NCBI RefSeq assembly: GCF_902497995.1
Contig: NZ_CABVII010000022.1
Location: 1-64,000 of the forward strand
Reading direction: 5' to 3'
Length of the DNA: 64,000 nucleotides
From: Pseudomonas fluorescens
GTDB taxonomy: Bacteria; Pseudomonadota; Gammaproteobacteria; Pseudomonadales; Pseudomonadaceae
Shown here one piece after another: positions 16,204 to 25,481 of this stretch (the stretch's first letter is position 1; the number at the start of each line of letters is the position of its first letter). Under the pieces are notes generated by a model, which saw only the letters and a program-made list of their open reading frames with translations, did no database searches and was not told the DNA's origin. Made by a program: the position numbers and the translations under genes.

Positions 16204-16962
16204 ATGAGCCAGACACAACGTACCGTCGTAGTCACGGGCGCAGCGCAGGGCATCGGCCTGGCAATTGCCAGGGCCTTCGCCGCGCAAGGTGATTTCGTGG
16301 CCTTGTGCGACATCAACCTGGCCGCCGCGCAACAGGCTGCCAGTCAATTACCCAACGCCCGCGCCTTTGCCGTGGACGTGACCAGCGAGGCGCAGATCGT
16401 CGCCTTTTACCAACAATTGCTGTCCGAGAGACCTTGCGTCGATGTACCGGTGAACAACGCCGGCCTGCAGCACATCGCGCCCGTGCAAGACTTTCCGCTG
16501 AGCCAATGGAACACCCTGCTGGCGGTGATGCTGACAGGGCCCTTCCTGATGAGTAAGCACGCCCTGCCGAGCATGCTCAAGCAACACAACGGACGCATCA
16601 TCAACATCGCCTCGGTGCACGGCAAACTGGCTTCGCCCTATAAAAGCGCTTACGTCGCCGCCAAGCACGGGCTGATCGGCCTGACCCGCACACTGGCACT
16701 GGAAACGGTCAACCGGGGCATCACCGCCAACGCCATTTTGCCTGGCGCCGTGCGCACCTCGCTGGTGGAAAAGCAGTTGCCGCAACTGGCCGCCCAGGAC
16801 CACATCAGCGAGGAAGAAGCCCTGCAACGGCACATCCTTGCGCGCCAACCCCTCAAGCGCCTGCTGGAGCCGAGCGAGATCGGCGACAGTGCGGTTTACC
16901 TGGCTTCCCACGCTGCGCGCGCCATTACCGGCGAGTCGCTCAGCGTTGCCGGCGGCTGGTGA
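16204..16962 (+). CDS. SDR oxidoreductase, D-3-hydroxybutyrate dehydrogenase-like
   Basis: A 252-residue SDR with TGAAQGIGLAIA, NNAGLQHIAPV, IINIASVHGKLAS, the catalytic YVAAKHG, and a GGW C-terminus. The NNAG[IL]QH and IASVHG segments are characteristic of bacterial 3-hydroxybutyrate dehydrogenases (BdhA). With the upstream synthetase it could turn a 3-hydroxy acid into a 3-keto acid and then its CoA ester. The gene overlaps the next one (GTGA), so expression is coupled. The actual substrate may be a larger hydroxy acid. Confidence 0.85.
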   Translation: MSQTQRTVVVTGAAQGIGLAIARAFAAQGDFVALCDINLAAAQQAASQLPNARAFAVDVTSEAQIVAFYQQLLSERPCVDVPVNNAGLQHIAPVQDFPLSQWNTLLAVMLTGPFLMSKHALPSMLKQHNGRIINIASVHGKLASPYKSAYVAAKHGLIGLTRTLALETVNRGITANAILPGAVRTSLVEKQLPQLAAQDHISEEEALQRHILARQPLKRLLEPSEIGDSAVYLASHAARAITGESLSVAGGW

Positions 16963-17735
16963 GCGTCATGTTTCTCACGGCGCTCACCGGCTACCGGTTT
17001 CCTGAATACCCATGGTCGTTCGAGCCCGAACGGGTAATGGCGCTCAATGATGCCCTTGGCATCTCCCCTGGCTGCAACCAGCCGCCGCCAACCCTGGCCT
17101 TCAGTGCAGACATGGATCACGGGGTGGTTAACCAGCTGTTCACGCTGACCGGCCTTGAGGCGCATCAACTGTTGCACGGCGAACAGCATTTCCACTACCA
17201 CCGCCCCTTGCAGCCGGGCCAGGTCTACCGCAGCAGAGCCCGCCTCAGCGAGGTCATCAACAAGCCACGTTTCAGCCTGCTGCACAAACAAACCCGCCTG
17301 TTCGCCCCGACCGGCTCCCTGGCGTGCGAGATGCTCAGTATCTATGTGGCCCTCCCGCAACCGGGAACGCCAGGCACCGGGCCGGCATTCGAGTCGCAAG
17401 ACCGGCAACCGGCCCGAACCGCGACCGTCGTCAGTCGTGAGCTGATCCAGGCATTTGCCCGCGCGTCGGGGGATGACAACCGTGTTCACCTGGATCCGGC
17501 CGTTGCACACCAGGCCGGCCACCCGGATGTATTTGCCCAGGGAATGCTCGGAATGGGGCTATTGGGCGCGCTGTTGCCCGGCACGCGCTTGCGACGTTTT
17601 GGCGTGCGATTCCTGTCGCCCATTGCCCTGGGAGACCAGCCAAGGCTGTACCAGACAGGCGCCAGCAGCCGCCACCTTATATTGGCCAACGAAAACGATC
17701 GCATTCGAATCAGAGGCTATGCCGAACTCGACTGA
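16959..17735 (+). CDS. MaoC-like double-hotdog acyl-CoA hydratase/dehydratase
   Basis: A 258-residue protein with an N-terminal FAS1-type dehydratase half (about 10-125; HGEQHFHYHRPLQPGQVY) and a C-terminal MaoC half with the R-hydratase motif region FARASGDDNRVHLDPAVAHQAG (about 165-190). Such proteins reversibly hydrate enoyl-CoA esters. The likely start is the GTG at 16959 overlapping the SDR stop; an ATG at 16968 is the alternative. It belongs to the same operon as the importer and synthetase, supporting beta-oxidation-like processing of an activated acid. Confidence 0.8.
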   Translation: MSVMFLTALTGYRFPEYPWSFEPERVMALNDALGISPGCNQPPPTLAFSADMDHGVVNQLFTLTGLEAHQLLHGEQHFHYHRPLQPGQVYRSRARLSEVINKPRFSLLHKQTRLFAPTGSLACEMLSIYVALPQPGTPGTGPAFESQDRQPARTATVVSRELIQAFARASGDDNRVHLDPAVAHQAGHPDVFAQGMLGMGLLGALLPGTRLRRFGVRFLSPIALGDQPRLYQTGASSRHLILANENDRIRIRGYAELD

Positions 17736-17822
17736 CGGGTTAAAGGCGCCATTGGACAATCGCAAAAAACCCGGCAATACGCTCACTCAAGGGCTGCTCG
17801 CCTCTCAACCCGGAGACAATCC

Positions 17823-18512
17823 ATGCATGTAGATAACGCCATACGTTCACGCAAGTCAGTGCGCCGCTTTCTGCCCATTGGCATCTCGAAACCGGTGATC
17901 GAACATATTCTGAAGGTGGCTTCACGGGCGCCCAGCGGCAATAACCTGCAGCCCTGGCATGTGCATGTGCTGACCGGCGATGCCAAGCAGTCGCTATGCG
18001 CCGACATCCTTGAATCCACGGCGGCTGAAACCGGGCAACATGATCCCGAATATCAGTATTATCCGGACAACTGGTTCGAACCCTATCAGAGCCGCCGTCG
18101 CGCCTCCGGTTTCGGCCTGTATGAAGCGCTCGGCATCGACCGACACGACTTGCAGGCACGCGAACGCCAGAACCTGCGCAATTTCCACTTTTTCGACGCG
18201 CCGGTCGGCCTGCTGATCAGCCTCGACCGACGACTCAATACCGGCAGCTACATCGACCTGGGCATGTTCATCCAGAACATCATGCTCGCCGCGCGTGGCC
18301 AGGGCCTGCACACCTGCCCCCAAGCCGCGTTCGCCTGGTATCACCAGATCGTCCGCCGTCATGTGCCGCTGGCGGATGAAGACATCCTGGTCTGCGGCAT
18401 CGCACTGGGACATGAAGACCGCAATGCACCGGAAAACAGCCTGCAGACACAGCGTGAGCCGGTGGCCGCCTTCACTTCATTCCACGGCTTCAAAGAGCAC
18501 GCGCCCCTGTAG
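17823..18512 (+). CDS. Nitroreductase family FMN-dependent oxidoreductase
   Basis: A 229-residue nitroreductase fold: SRKSVRRFLP (FMN phosphate contact) near residue 10, RAPSGNNLQPW near 38, and IDLGMFIQNIMLAARGQGL near 140. It is related to NfnB/PnbA-type enzymes. In this operon, which has no nitro-compound genes, it may oxidise or reduce a ring or enone intermediate. It is the last gene of the 9512-18512 operon, 87 bp after the MaoC-like gene, and faces the gcdH operon. Confidence 0.85.
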   Translation: MHVDNAIRSRKSVRRFLPIGISKPVIEHILKVASRAPSGNNLQPWHVHVLTGDAKQSLCADILESTAAETGQHDPEYQYYPDNWFEPYQSRRRASGFGLYEALGIDRHDLQARERQNLRNFHFFDAPVGLLISLDRRLNTGSYIDLGMFIQNIMLAARGQGLHTCPQAAFAWYHQIVRRHVPLADEDILVCGIALGHEDRNAPENSLQTQREPVAAFTSFHGFKEHAPL

Positions 18513-18515
18513 GAG

Positions 18516-18571
18516 CTAATGCCGTTCAGTTAAGGAATGTAGGACCGCATTCGCATAACTGAACGGCATTA
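18516..18571. repeat. Large inverted repeat between convergent operons
   Basis: Sixteen bases, TAATGCCGTTCAGTTA (18517-18532), are exactly reversed at 18556-18571, with a 23-base loop. The left arm plus AGG matches the pattern CTAATGCC-N4-AGTTAAGG also found at 43062-43081, so it is a dispersed repeat. It lies just after the nitroreductase stop and may also end transcription. Confidence 0.7.
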
Positions 18572-18574
18572 CCT

Positions 18575-18600
18575 GCAGGAGCCGGCTTGCCGGCGAAGGC
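18575..18600. repeat. REP element (GGAGCCGGCTTGCCGGCGAA type)
   Basis: GCAGGAGCCGGCTTGCCGGC with following GAAGG is the common P. putida/P. fluorescens REP unit, here between two convergent genes. Confidence 0.75.
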
Positions 18601-18624
18601 GGCCTTGGATATTGCATCGGGCTA

Positions 18625-19806
18625 TCAGAAAAACGCCTGGATTCCGGTCTGCGCACGACCCAGGATCAGCGCATGCACGTCATGGGTGCCTTCGTAGGTG
18701 TTGACCACTTCCAGGTTGACCAGATGACGGGCCACGCCGAATTCATCGCTGATGCCGTTGCCGCCCAACATATCGCGCGCCAGCCGCGCAATATCCAGCG
18801 ACTTGCCACAGCTGTTGCGCTTCATGATCGAGGTGATTTCTACCGCCGCCGTGCCTTCGTCTTTCATCCTTCCCAGGCGCAGGCAGCCTTGCAGGGCCAG
18901 GGTGATCTCGGTCTGCATATCCGCCAGCTTCTTCTGGATCAACTGGCTGGCCGCCAACGGGCGACCAAACTGATTGCGATCCAGCACGTACTGGCGCGCG
19001 GTGTGCCAACAGTCTTCCGCCGCACCCAGCGCGCCCCAGGCGATGCCGTAACGCGCCGAGTTCAGGCAGGTGAACGGACCGCGCAGACCACGCACATCCG
19101 GGAAGGCGTTCTCTTCAGGGCAGAACACGTTATCCATGACGATTTCACCGGTAATCGACGCACGCAGGCCGACCTTGCCGTGGATCACCGGCGCACTCAG
19201 ACCCTGCCAGCCCTTCTCCAGGACGAAGCCGCGAATCTGCCCTTCATCGTCCTTGGCCCAGACCACGAACACGTCGGCGATCGGGCTGTTGGTGATCCAC
19301 ATCTTGCTGCCCGTCAGACGGTAGCCGCCGTCGACTTTTCTCGCCCGGGTAATCATCGAACCCGGGTCAGAGCCATGGTTCGGCTCGGTCAGGCCGAAGC
19401 AGCCGATGTAATGACCGCTGGCCAGCTTCGGCAGGTACTTCTGCCGGGTGGCTTCGTTGCCGAATTCGTTGATCGGCACCATCACCAGCGAGGACTGCAC
19501 GCTCAGCATCGAGCGGTAGCCAGAGTCGACCCGCTCGACTTCGCGAGCGATCAGGCCATAGCACACATAGTTCAGGCCGCTGCCGCCGTAAGTCTCGGGA
19601 ATGGTGGCGCCGAGCAAGCCGGTCTCGCCCATCTCGCGGAAGATCGCAGGATCGGTCTGTTCATGACGAAAAGCCTCCAGCACCCGGGGCGCCAGCTTGT
19701 CAGCGGCGAACTGTTGGGCACTGTCGCGCACCATGCGCTCTTCTTCGGTGAGTTGTTGATCCAGCAGCAGCGGGTCGATCCAGTTGAAGCTTGCCTTGTT
19801 GGCCAT
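18625..19806 (-). CDS. gcdH: Glutaryl-CoA dehydrogenase
   Basis: Oxidises and decarboxylates glutaryl-CoA to crotonyl-CoA, passing electrons to ETF. The 393-residue protein has the GcdH N-terminus (FNWIDPLLLDQQLTEEERM), the FAD-contact FGLTEPNHGSDPGSM, DIARLARDMLGGNGI, and the YEGTHDVH motif with catalytic Glu372. The ATG at 19806 follows GGAGAA. It is the last gene of the leftward pimeloyl-CoA oxidation operon. Glutaryl-CoA is what remains after one beta-oxidation round of pimeloyl-CoA, which explains its place here. Confidence 0.93.
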   Translation of the reverse strand: MANKASFNWIDPLLLDQQLTEEERMVRDSAQQFAADKLAPRVLEAFRHEQTDPAIFREMGETGLLGATIPETYGGSGLNYVCYGLIAREVERVDSGYRSMLSVQSSLVMVPINEFGNEATRQKYLPKLASGHYIGCFGLTEPNHGSDPGSMITRARKVDGGYRLTGSKMWITNSPIADVFVVWAKDDEGQIRGFVLEKGWQGLSAPVIHGKVGLRASITGEIVMDNVFCPEENAFPDVRGLRGPFTCLNSARYGIAWGALGAAEDCWHTARQYVLDRNQFGRPLAASQLIQKKLADMQTEITLALQGCLRLGRMKDEGTAAVEITSIMKRNSCGKSLDIARLARDMLGGNGISDEFGVARHLVNLEVVNTYEGTHDVHALILGRAQTGIQAFF

Positions 19807-19841
19807 GGGTGTTTTCTCCGGGTTCATTCTTGTGGTGTTTG

Positions 19842-21044
19842 TCAGTCGAGGCGTTCGATCACGCAGGCAATGCCCTGGCCCAGGCCAATGCACAAGCTGA
19901 CCAGGGCGTAGCGCCCGTTGCTGCGTTCCAGCTGACGCACCGCGCTGTAGGCCAGACGGGCACCGGAAGCACCGAGCGGGTGACCGACGGCAATGGCGCC
20001 ACCGTTGGGGTTCAGGCGCGGATCATCGAAGGCCAGGCCGAGCTGTTTGGCGCAGCCCAGCACCTGCGCAGCAAACGCTTCGTTGATTTCGATCAGGTCC
20101 ATGTCGGCCAGGGTCAAGCCGGCGCGCTGCAAGGCCTTGCGGCAGGCAGGCACCGGCCCGAGCCCCATCAGGCGCGGTTCGACACCGGCCACAGCACCGG
20201 CCAGAATGCGCGCCCGAGGTCTTAGACCGGCCTTCTCACCGATGCCGCGCGAGCCAATCAGCAGCGCAGCCGCGCCATCGTTGATGCCCGAGGCATTGCC
20301 TGCAGTGACAACGCCGCCGTCAAACAGTGGGCGAAGGCGCGACAGCGCTTCGAAGGTGCTTTGCGGACGCGAATGCTCGTCGCACTCGACAATCTTCGGC
20401 GGCTGCTTACGTCCCTGTGGCACCTCGATCGGCAAGATTTCACCGGCCTGGAAACCGTCCTGCACCGCTGCTTCGAACAGCGCCTGGCTGCGGGCGGCAT
20501 AGGTGTCGGCGTCTTCGCGGCTGATACCCAGCTCACGGGCGACGTTGTCGGCCGTCTCCGGCATCGAATCGGCACCGAATTCGGACTCAACCTTGGGGTT
20601 GGGGAAGCGTGCGCCGATGCTGCTGTCATAGACGCGCAAGTCCCGTGACCAGGCGCTTTGCGCCTTGGCAACGACGAAAGGTGCGCGGCTCATGCTCTCG
20701 GCGCCGCCGGCAATGAACAGCTCGCCTTCGCCGACCTGCACGGCGCGGGCAGCATCCAGTACCGCGGCCAGGCCGGAGCCGCACAGGCGGTTGACGGTCA
20801 AACCGCCCACCGCCGTCGGCAGACCGGCCAGCAGGGCAACGTGGCGCGCCAGGTTGCGCCCGTCCTCACCTGCCTGGCTGCTGCAGCCGGCGATCAGGTC
20901 TTCATAGTCGCGCACGTCGAACGGGTTACGCGCCACCAGGGCACGCACCACACTGGCCAACAGGTCATCGGGGCGCACATCAGCCAAAGCCCCGGCGTGG
21001 CGACCGAACGGCGAACGCAAACCATCATAAATATAGGCCGTCAT
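19842..21044 (-). CDS. Acyl-CoA thiolase (3-oxoadipyl-CoA/3-oxopimeloyl-CoA type)
   Basis: A 400-residue thiolase II with active-site Cys88 in NRLCGSG, H355 in GHPLGASGAR, and C385 in LCIGLGQG. It is closest in pattern to PcaF/PaaJ dicarboxylyl thiolases. In this operon it would cleave 3-oxopimeloyl-CoA to glutaryl-CoA and acetyl-CoA, and perhaps acetoacetyl-CoA (a PimB role). I use the ATG at 21044 with GAGG upstream rather than the TTG two codons earlier. It starts two bases past the preceding stop. Confidence 0.9.
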   Translation of the reverse strand: MTAYIYDGLRSPFGRHAGALADVRPDDLLASVVRALVARNPFDVRDYEDLIAGCSSQAGEDGRNLARHVALLAGLPTAVGGLTVNRLCGSGLAAVLDAARAVQVGEGELFIAGGAESMSRAPFVVAKAQSAWSRDLRVYDSSIGARFPNPKVESEFGADSMPETADNVARELGISREDADTYAARSQALFEAAVQDGFQAGEILPIEVPQGRKQPPKIVECDEHSRPQSTFEALSRLRPLFDGGVVTAGNASGINDGAAALLIGSRGIGEKAGLRPRARILAGAVAGVEPRLMGLGPVPACRKALQRAGLTLADMDLIEINEAFAAQVLGCAKQLGLAFDDPRLNPNGGAIAVGHPLGASGARLAYSAVRQLERSNGRYALVSLCIGLGQGIACVIERLD

Positions 21045-21046
21045 GC

Positions 21047-22561
21047 TCAATCCTCGGCAGTGGTCAGTGGCAGGCCGAGCTGGACCCGGCGCCGCAGCCA
21101 GGGGCTGACCCGATAGCGCGGTTCCTGGTACAGCTCATGCAGTTGGTGCAGGATCTGCTGGATCTGCAACGCACCATAATGGTCACCAAAACCCAGCGGA
21201 CCATGGGGGTAACCGAGGGCCAACTGCACCGCACGGTCCAAGGTGGCGGGCTCGGCGATACGGCGCTGGGCAATCTCGCAACCCAGGTTGACGATCCCGG
21301 CGAGCACGCGCTGGGCAATGAAGCCCGGCGAGTCGTTGATGACTTCCACCGGCACGCCATCGGCGCCCAGGGCCTGGCGTGCCTGTGCCAGTACCTGCGC
21401 GTCGAGCGCCGGCTGGCGCATCAGGACGCGGCGCGTGTCGAAACCGACGAAAGTTTCCAGCGCCAGGCTGCGTCGCGGCGGCAGCCGCTTGCGGGCAATC
21501 ACGCTGCTGGCATCCTCGCCTAGCGGCGTCACCAGGCAGATGGCGTTCGCACTGGGCTGATCGCTCTGCTCCAGAACAACTCCGGCGACAGACAGCACCG
21601 CCGCTATCCGCTCGCGCATGGCCGAGTCGCCGCAGTCCAGCCAGAACGGCTGGGTGATGGCCACCTGCGGCGGCGCCTGCGGCGCTTCCTCGACCACACG
21701 ACCGTCCTGGTAGCGATAGAAGCCCTGCCCTGTCTTGCGCCCCAGCAAACCACTGGCCAGGCGGGGTGGTACCAGCGCCGACGGTGTATAGCGTGGGTCC
21801 TGGTAAAACTGGGTGTGGATCGACTCCATCACCGCCTGGGAAATGTCGAGACCCACCAGGTCAAACAGCTCGAACGGCCCCATGCGAAAGCCCAGGCTGT
21901 CCTTGAGGATGCGATCGATTTGCGCCGGGGTGGCAATCCCCTCGCCCAGGATACGCAAGGCCTCCGGACCGAAGGCCCGACCGGCATGATTGACCAGGAA
22001 GCCTGGGGAGTCAGGCGTCGTCGCGGCAAAATGTCCAGCATGCCCGGCCAACGCCGCCAGGCGCTCGACCACCTGCGGGTCGGTCAGCTCACCGCGGACC
22101 ACTTCGACGATCTTCATCAGTGGCACCGGGTTGAAAAAGTGAAACCCGGCCACCCGCTCGGGATGCCGACAGGCACTGGCAATCAGGCTGACCGACAAGG
22201 ATGAGGTGTTGGTTGCCAGCACCGCGTCGGCCCTGACCACTTGCTCCAACGCGCGGAACAGCCCCTGCTTGGCCTCGAGGTTTTCAACGATCGCCTCGAT
22301 CAACACATCACAATCGGCCAGGGCCTCAAGACTTACGGCCGGCCGCATGCAGGCCAGTGCGGTCGCCAGTGCTTCACGGCTCAACTTGCCCTTGGCTGCC
22401 GAGCGCTCGAGCAGTGCCCGGTTGGCTTGCAACGCCTCCTCAGTCGCTTCGTTGCGGCTGTCATACAGCAACACCGGAACGCCGGCGGTAGCGAACAGCT
22501 GAGCGATTCCCCGGCCCATGGCACCGCTGCCGATCACACCGATTTGTTTGAAACTATTCAC
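21047..22561 (-). CDS. 3-hydroxyacyl-CoA dehydrogenase (two-domain, PaaH/PaaC-like)
   Basis: Oxidises 3-hydroxyacyl-CoA to 3-ketoacyl-CoA with NAD. The 504-residue protein has the Rossmann motif IGVIGSGAMGRGIA at the start, ATNTSSLSVSLIA, the catalytic His region GFHFFNPVPLMKIVEVV, and two C-terminal 3HCDH domains. The start is GTG at 22561, with GGAGG seven bases upstream, overlapping the etfA stop by eight bases. In the known pim operon this activity is fused to an enoyl-CoA hydratase (PimF); here the hydratase is a separate gene at 26727. Confidence 0.9.
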   Translation of the reverse strand: MNSFKQIGVIGSGAMGRGIAQLFATAGVPVLLYDSRNEATEEALQANRALLERSAAKGKLSREALATALACMRPAVSLEALADCDVLIEAIVENLEAKQGLFRALEQVVRADAVLATNTSSLSVSLIASACRHPERVAGFHFFNPVPLMKIVEVVRGELTDPQVVERLAALAGHAGHFAATTPDSPGFLVNHAGRAFGPEALRILGEGIATPAQIDRILKDSLGFRMGPFELFDLVGLDISQAVMESIHTQFYQDPRYTPSALVPPRLASGLLGRKTGQGFYRYQDGRVVEEAPQAPPQVAITQPFWLDCGDSAMRERIAAVLSVAGVVLEQSDQPSANAICLVTPLGEDASSVIARKRLPPRRSLALETFVGFDTRRVLMRQPALDAQVLAQARQALGADGVPVEVINDSPGFIAQRVLAGIVNLGCEIAQRRIAEPATLDRAVQLALGYPHGPLGFGDHYGALQIQQILHQLHELYQEPRYRVSPWLRRRVQLGLPLTTAED

Positions 22562-23516
22562 AAGCACCTCCCCGGATCGCCCGTTCCAGTTCCGGCACGG
22601 CGTCGAACAGATCCGCCACCAGCCCGTAGTCGGCCACCTGGAAAATCGGCGCCTCTTCGTCCTTGTTGATCGCCACGATGACCTTGGAGTCCTTCATGCC
22701 GGCCAGATGCTGGATCGCCCCGGAGATGCCCACGGCGATGTACAACTGCGGCGCCACGATCTTGCCGGTCTGGCCGACCTGCATGTCGTTCGGCACAAAA
22801 CCGGCATCGACGGCAGCGCGCGACGCACCCACGCCCGCGCCGAGCTTGTCGGCCAGCGCATAGAGGTGTTTGAAGTTGTCGCCGTTCTGCATGCCACGGC
22901 CACCGGACACGACAATCTTCGCGGCGGTCAGCTCCGGGCGATCGGACTTGGCCAGCGCTTCACTGACGAAAGCCGACCGGCCGCTGTCGATGACCGTGGC
23001 GAGGGCTTCGATGGCTGCTTTGCCACCTTCGGCGGCAGCGGCGTCGAACCCGGTACCGCGCACGGTGATCACCTTTATGGCGGCAGTCGACTGCACCGTC
23101 GCGATGGCGTTACCCGCATAGATCGGGCGCTTGAAGGTATCGGCGCTTTCGACCGCGATGATCTCCGAGATCTGATCCACATCCAGTTGCGCGGCAACTC
23201 GCGGCAAAATATTTTTACCGTGACTGGTGGCGGCAGCCAGGATGTGGCTGTAGCGGTCAGCCCCTGCGTCCTGAACAAGAGCGACGACCAAAGGAGCGAC
23301 GTTTTCCGGCAGTTGGTGAGCGTAGGCGGCGTTGTCGGCCAGCAGCACTTTCGTCACGCCAGCCACCTTCGCCGCCGCTTCTGCCACGGCACCAGCGCCC
23401 TGACCTGCGACCAGCACATGAATGTCGCCACCGATCTGCTGAGCCGCGGTCACGGTATTGAGGGTGGCAGCTGCCAGTGCTGCGTGAGTGTGTTCAGCGA
23501 TAACCAGGATAGCCAT
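22554..23516 (-). CDS. etfA: Electron transfer flavoprotein alpha subunit
   Basis: A 320-residue EtfA with the C-terminal FAD-binding signature LYIAVGISGAIQHLAGM and VAINKDEEAPIFQVADYG, plus GGRGMQNGDNF. It pairs with EtfB encoded just upstream (TAATG overlap) and carries electrons from PimCD, GcdH and probably AliB to the ubiquinone pool. It is a pathway-dedicated copy, since genomes of this genus normally also encode a general ETF. Confidence 0.95.
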   Translation of the reverse strand: MAILVIAEHTHAALAAATLNTVTAAQQIGGDIHVLVAGQGAGAVAEAAAKVAGVTKVLLADNAAYAHQLPENVAPLVVALVQDAGADRYSHILAAATSHGKNILPRVAAQLDVDQISEIIAVESADTFKRPIYAGNAIATVQSTAAIKVITVRGTGFDAAAAEGGKAAIEALATVIDSGRSAFVSEALAKSDRPELTAAKIVVSGGRGMQNGDNFKHLYALADKLGAGVGASRAAVDAGFVPNDMQVGQTGKIVAPQLYIAVGISGAIQHLAGMKDSKVIVAINKDEEAPIFQVADYGLVADLFDAVPELERAIRGGACE

Positions 23517-24265
23517 TAGATTACCTTCGCCTCGTTTTTCAGTTTCTCGACCAGTTCGGCCACCGACTTGACCTTGATCCCGGCGCTGCGAGCGGCCGGC
23601 GCTTCGACTTTCAAGGTGTGCACGGTGCAAGCGCAGCTGACGCCCAGAGCGCTGGGTGTGAGCACCTCCAGCGGCTTCTTCTTGGCTTTCATGATGTTGG
23701 GCAGCGACGCGTAGCGCGGTTCGTTCAAACGCAGGTCGGTGGTGACGATGGCCGGCAGTTTCAGGGCAACCGTCTGCGCGCCGCCGTCGATTTCGCGGGT
23801 CACCGCAACGCTGTCACCGCTGATGGCGACTTTCGAAGCAAAAGTGCCCTGACCGTAGCCGCTCAATGCCGCGAGCATCTGGCCGGTCTGGTTGTTATCA
23901 CTGTCGATGGATTGCTTGCCGAGGATCACCAGTTGCGGTTGTTCCTTGTCGACAACCGCTTTCAACAGCTTGGCCACGGCCAGGGAAGTCAGATCTTCGG
24001 CAGATTCGACGAGGATGGCGCGGTCGGCCCCCAGCGCCAGCGCCGTGCGCAGTTGCTCCTGTGCCGCGCTGCTGCCGATGCTGACGACCACCACCTCAGT
24101 GGCAATGCCTTGTTCTTTCAGGCGCACCGCTTCTTCCACGGCAATTTCACAGAAGGGATTCATCGCCATCTTGACGTTGGCCAGGTCGACGCCAGAGTTG
24201 TCCGCCTTGACGCGGACCTTGACGTTGAAATCCACCACACGCTTTACCGCCACCAGTACTTTCAT
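23516..24265 (-). CDS. etfB: Electron transfer flavoprotein beta subunit
   Basis: A 249-residue EtfB (MKVLVAVKRVVDFNVKVRVK, NPFCEIAVEEAVRLKE, ILGKQSIDSDNNQTGQM, and the VTTDLRLNEPRYASLPNIMKA signature). It is immediately upstream of etfA with a one-base overlap. It is the electron acceptor for the acyl-CoA dehydrogenases encoded beside it. Confidence 0.95.
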   Translation of the reverse strand: MKVLVAVKRVVDFNVKVRVKADNSGVDLANVKMAMNPFCEIAVEEAVRLKEQGIATEVVVVSIGSSAAQEQLRTALALGADRAILVESAEDLTSLAVAKLLKAVVDKEQPQLVILGKQSIDSDNNQTGQMLAALSGYGQGTFASKVAISGDSVAVTREIDGGAQTVALKLPAIVTTDLRLNEPRYASLPNIMKAKKKPLEVLTPSALGVSCACTVHTLKVEAPAARSAGIKVKSVAELVEKLKNEAKVI

Positions 24266-24327
24266 AGTGTGTTCCCGTCTTGGCGCGGCGACCTGTGCCC
24301 GAGGCGGTCACCGCTTGAAGTGATTGA

Positions 24328-25470
24328 TCAGGCGCTGCGCAGCAAGTCTGCGTAGGCCTGCAGATGGTGGTCGTCATCACCCAACTGATGCCCCAACATC
24401 ACCAGACGCTTGGCGTGATGAGCCAGGCTGTACTCCCAGGTCATGCCGATACCGCCGTGCAACTGGATCGCTTGCTCGGCCATCAGGCGCGCTGCGCGCA
24501 CCACCACGAATTTGGCCGCGGCCAGTTGCCGGGAGCGCTCGTCGCTGTCGGCCTCATCGGCTACGCAGGCCGCAAGGATGGCCATGGAAGTGGCCATTTC
24601 CAGCTCGCCGCGCATGTCGGCCATGCGGTGTTGCAACACCTGGAACTTGCCGATCGGCGCGCCGAACTGCTTGCGCGTCTTGAGATAGTCGAGGGTCAGG
24701 CGGAAGGCTTCCTGCATGCCACCAATGGCTTCGGCGCACTGCCCGGCAATGGCGCGACCCTGCTGATAACGCAAGGCCGGCAAGGCCTCGCCGACGTTGC
24801 CGAGCAAAGCGCCCCGGGCCACAAACACATCGTCGAGGATCAGGTCGCTGGCACGTGGGCCATCGATGCAGGGGTAATCGCGACGCTGCAGCCCGTGGGC
24901 CTGCGCCTCGACCAGGAACAGGCTGATGCCTTGTTCGCAACGCGCATCACCGTCGGTGCGCGCCGATACCAGGATCAACCCCGCACTGGCAGCGCCAACC
25001 ACTGCAATCTTGCGTCCGGACAGACACCAGCCCCCCTCGACCGGGCGCGCCTGGGTCTGCACATCGTGCAATTGGTAGTGGCTTTGCAGTTCTTCCAAAG
25101 CCACCGCCAATTGCAGCGAGCCTTCAGCCACTTGCGGCAACAGGTCTGCCTGCTGGCTGGTATCGCCCAGTTGCTGCAACAGACCGGCCGCGTGAATCTG
25201 CGACTGCAAGAACGGCTCCAGGCACAGGTTGCGACCCAGCTCGGTCATGATCAGCATGTTATCCACGCCGCTGCCACCAAAGCCGCCATGTTCCTGGGCA
25301 ATCGGTACCGAACACAGGCCCAGTTCGGCCATCTGGTTCCAGAACGCCGGGCTCATGCCGGCTTCGCTGTGGTAGTAACCTTCCCGCGCTTCAAAGCTGT
25401 AGTGATCGCGGGCCAGTCGGGCCACGGTGTCTTGCAGCATCTGCTGCTCGGAGCTGAGTGTGAAGTCCAT
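24328..25470 (-). CDS. pimD: Acyl-CoA dehydrogenase, pimeloyl-CoA dehydrogenase small-subunit type
   Basis: A 380-residue acyl-CoA dehydrogenase (LSSEQQMLQDTVARLARDHY, FGGSGVDNMLIMTELGRNLC, TRKQFGAPIGKFQVLQHRMAD, LHGGIGMTWEY). It lacks the usual YEGT catalytic motif at the C-terminus. It lies 11 bp after a second acyl-CoA dehydrogenase gene, as PimC/PimD do in Rhodopseudomonas, where the two are large and small subunits of pimeloyl-CoA dehydrogenase. The assignment rests on the pair plus the BadI context; the enzyme may accept other dicarboxylyl-CoAs. Confidence 0.82.
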   Translation of the reverse strand: MDFTLSSEQQMLQDTVARLARDHYSFEAREGYYHSEAGMSPAFWNQMAELGLCSVPIAQEHGGFGGSGVDNMLIMTELGRNLCLEPFLQSQIHAAGLLQQLGDTSQQADLLPQVAEGSLQLAVALEELQSHYQLHDVQTQARPVEGGWCLSGRKIAVVGAASAGLILVSARTDGDARCEQGISLFLVEAQAHGLQRRDYPCIDGPRASDLILDDVFVARGALLGNVGEALPALRYQQGRAIAGQCAEAIGGMQEAFRLTLDYLKTRKQFGAPIGKFQVLQHRMADMRGELEMATSMAILAACVADEADSDERSRQLAAAKFVVVRAARLMAEQAIQLHGGIGMTWEYSLAHHAKRLVMLGHQLGDDDHHLQAYADLLRSA

Positions 25471-25481
25471 TGCGTGCCTCC

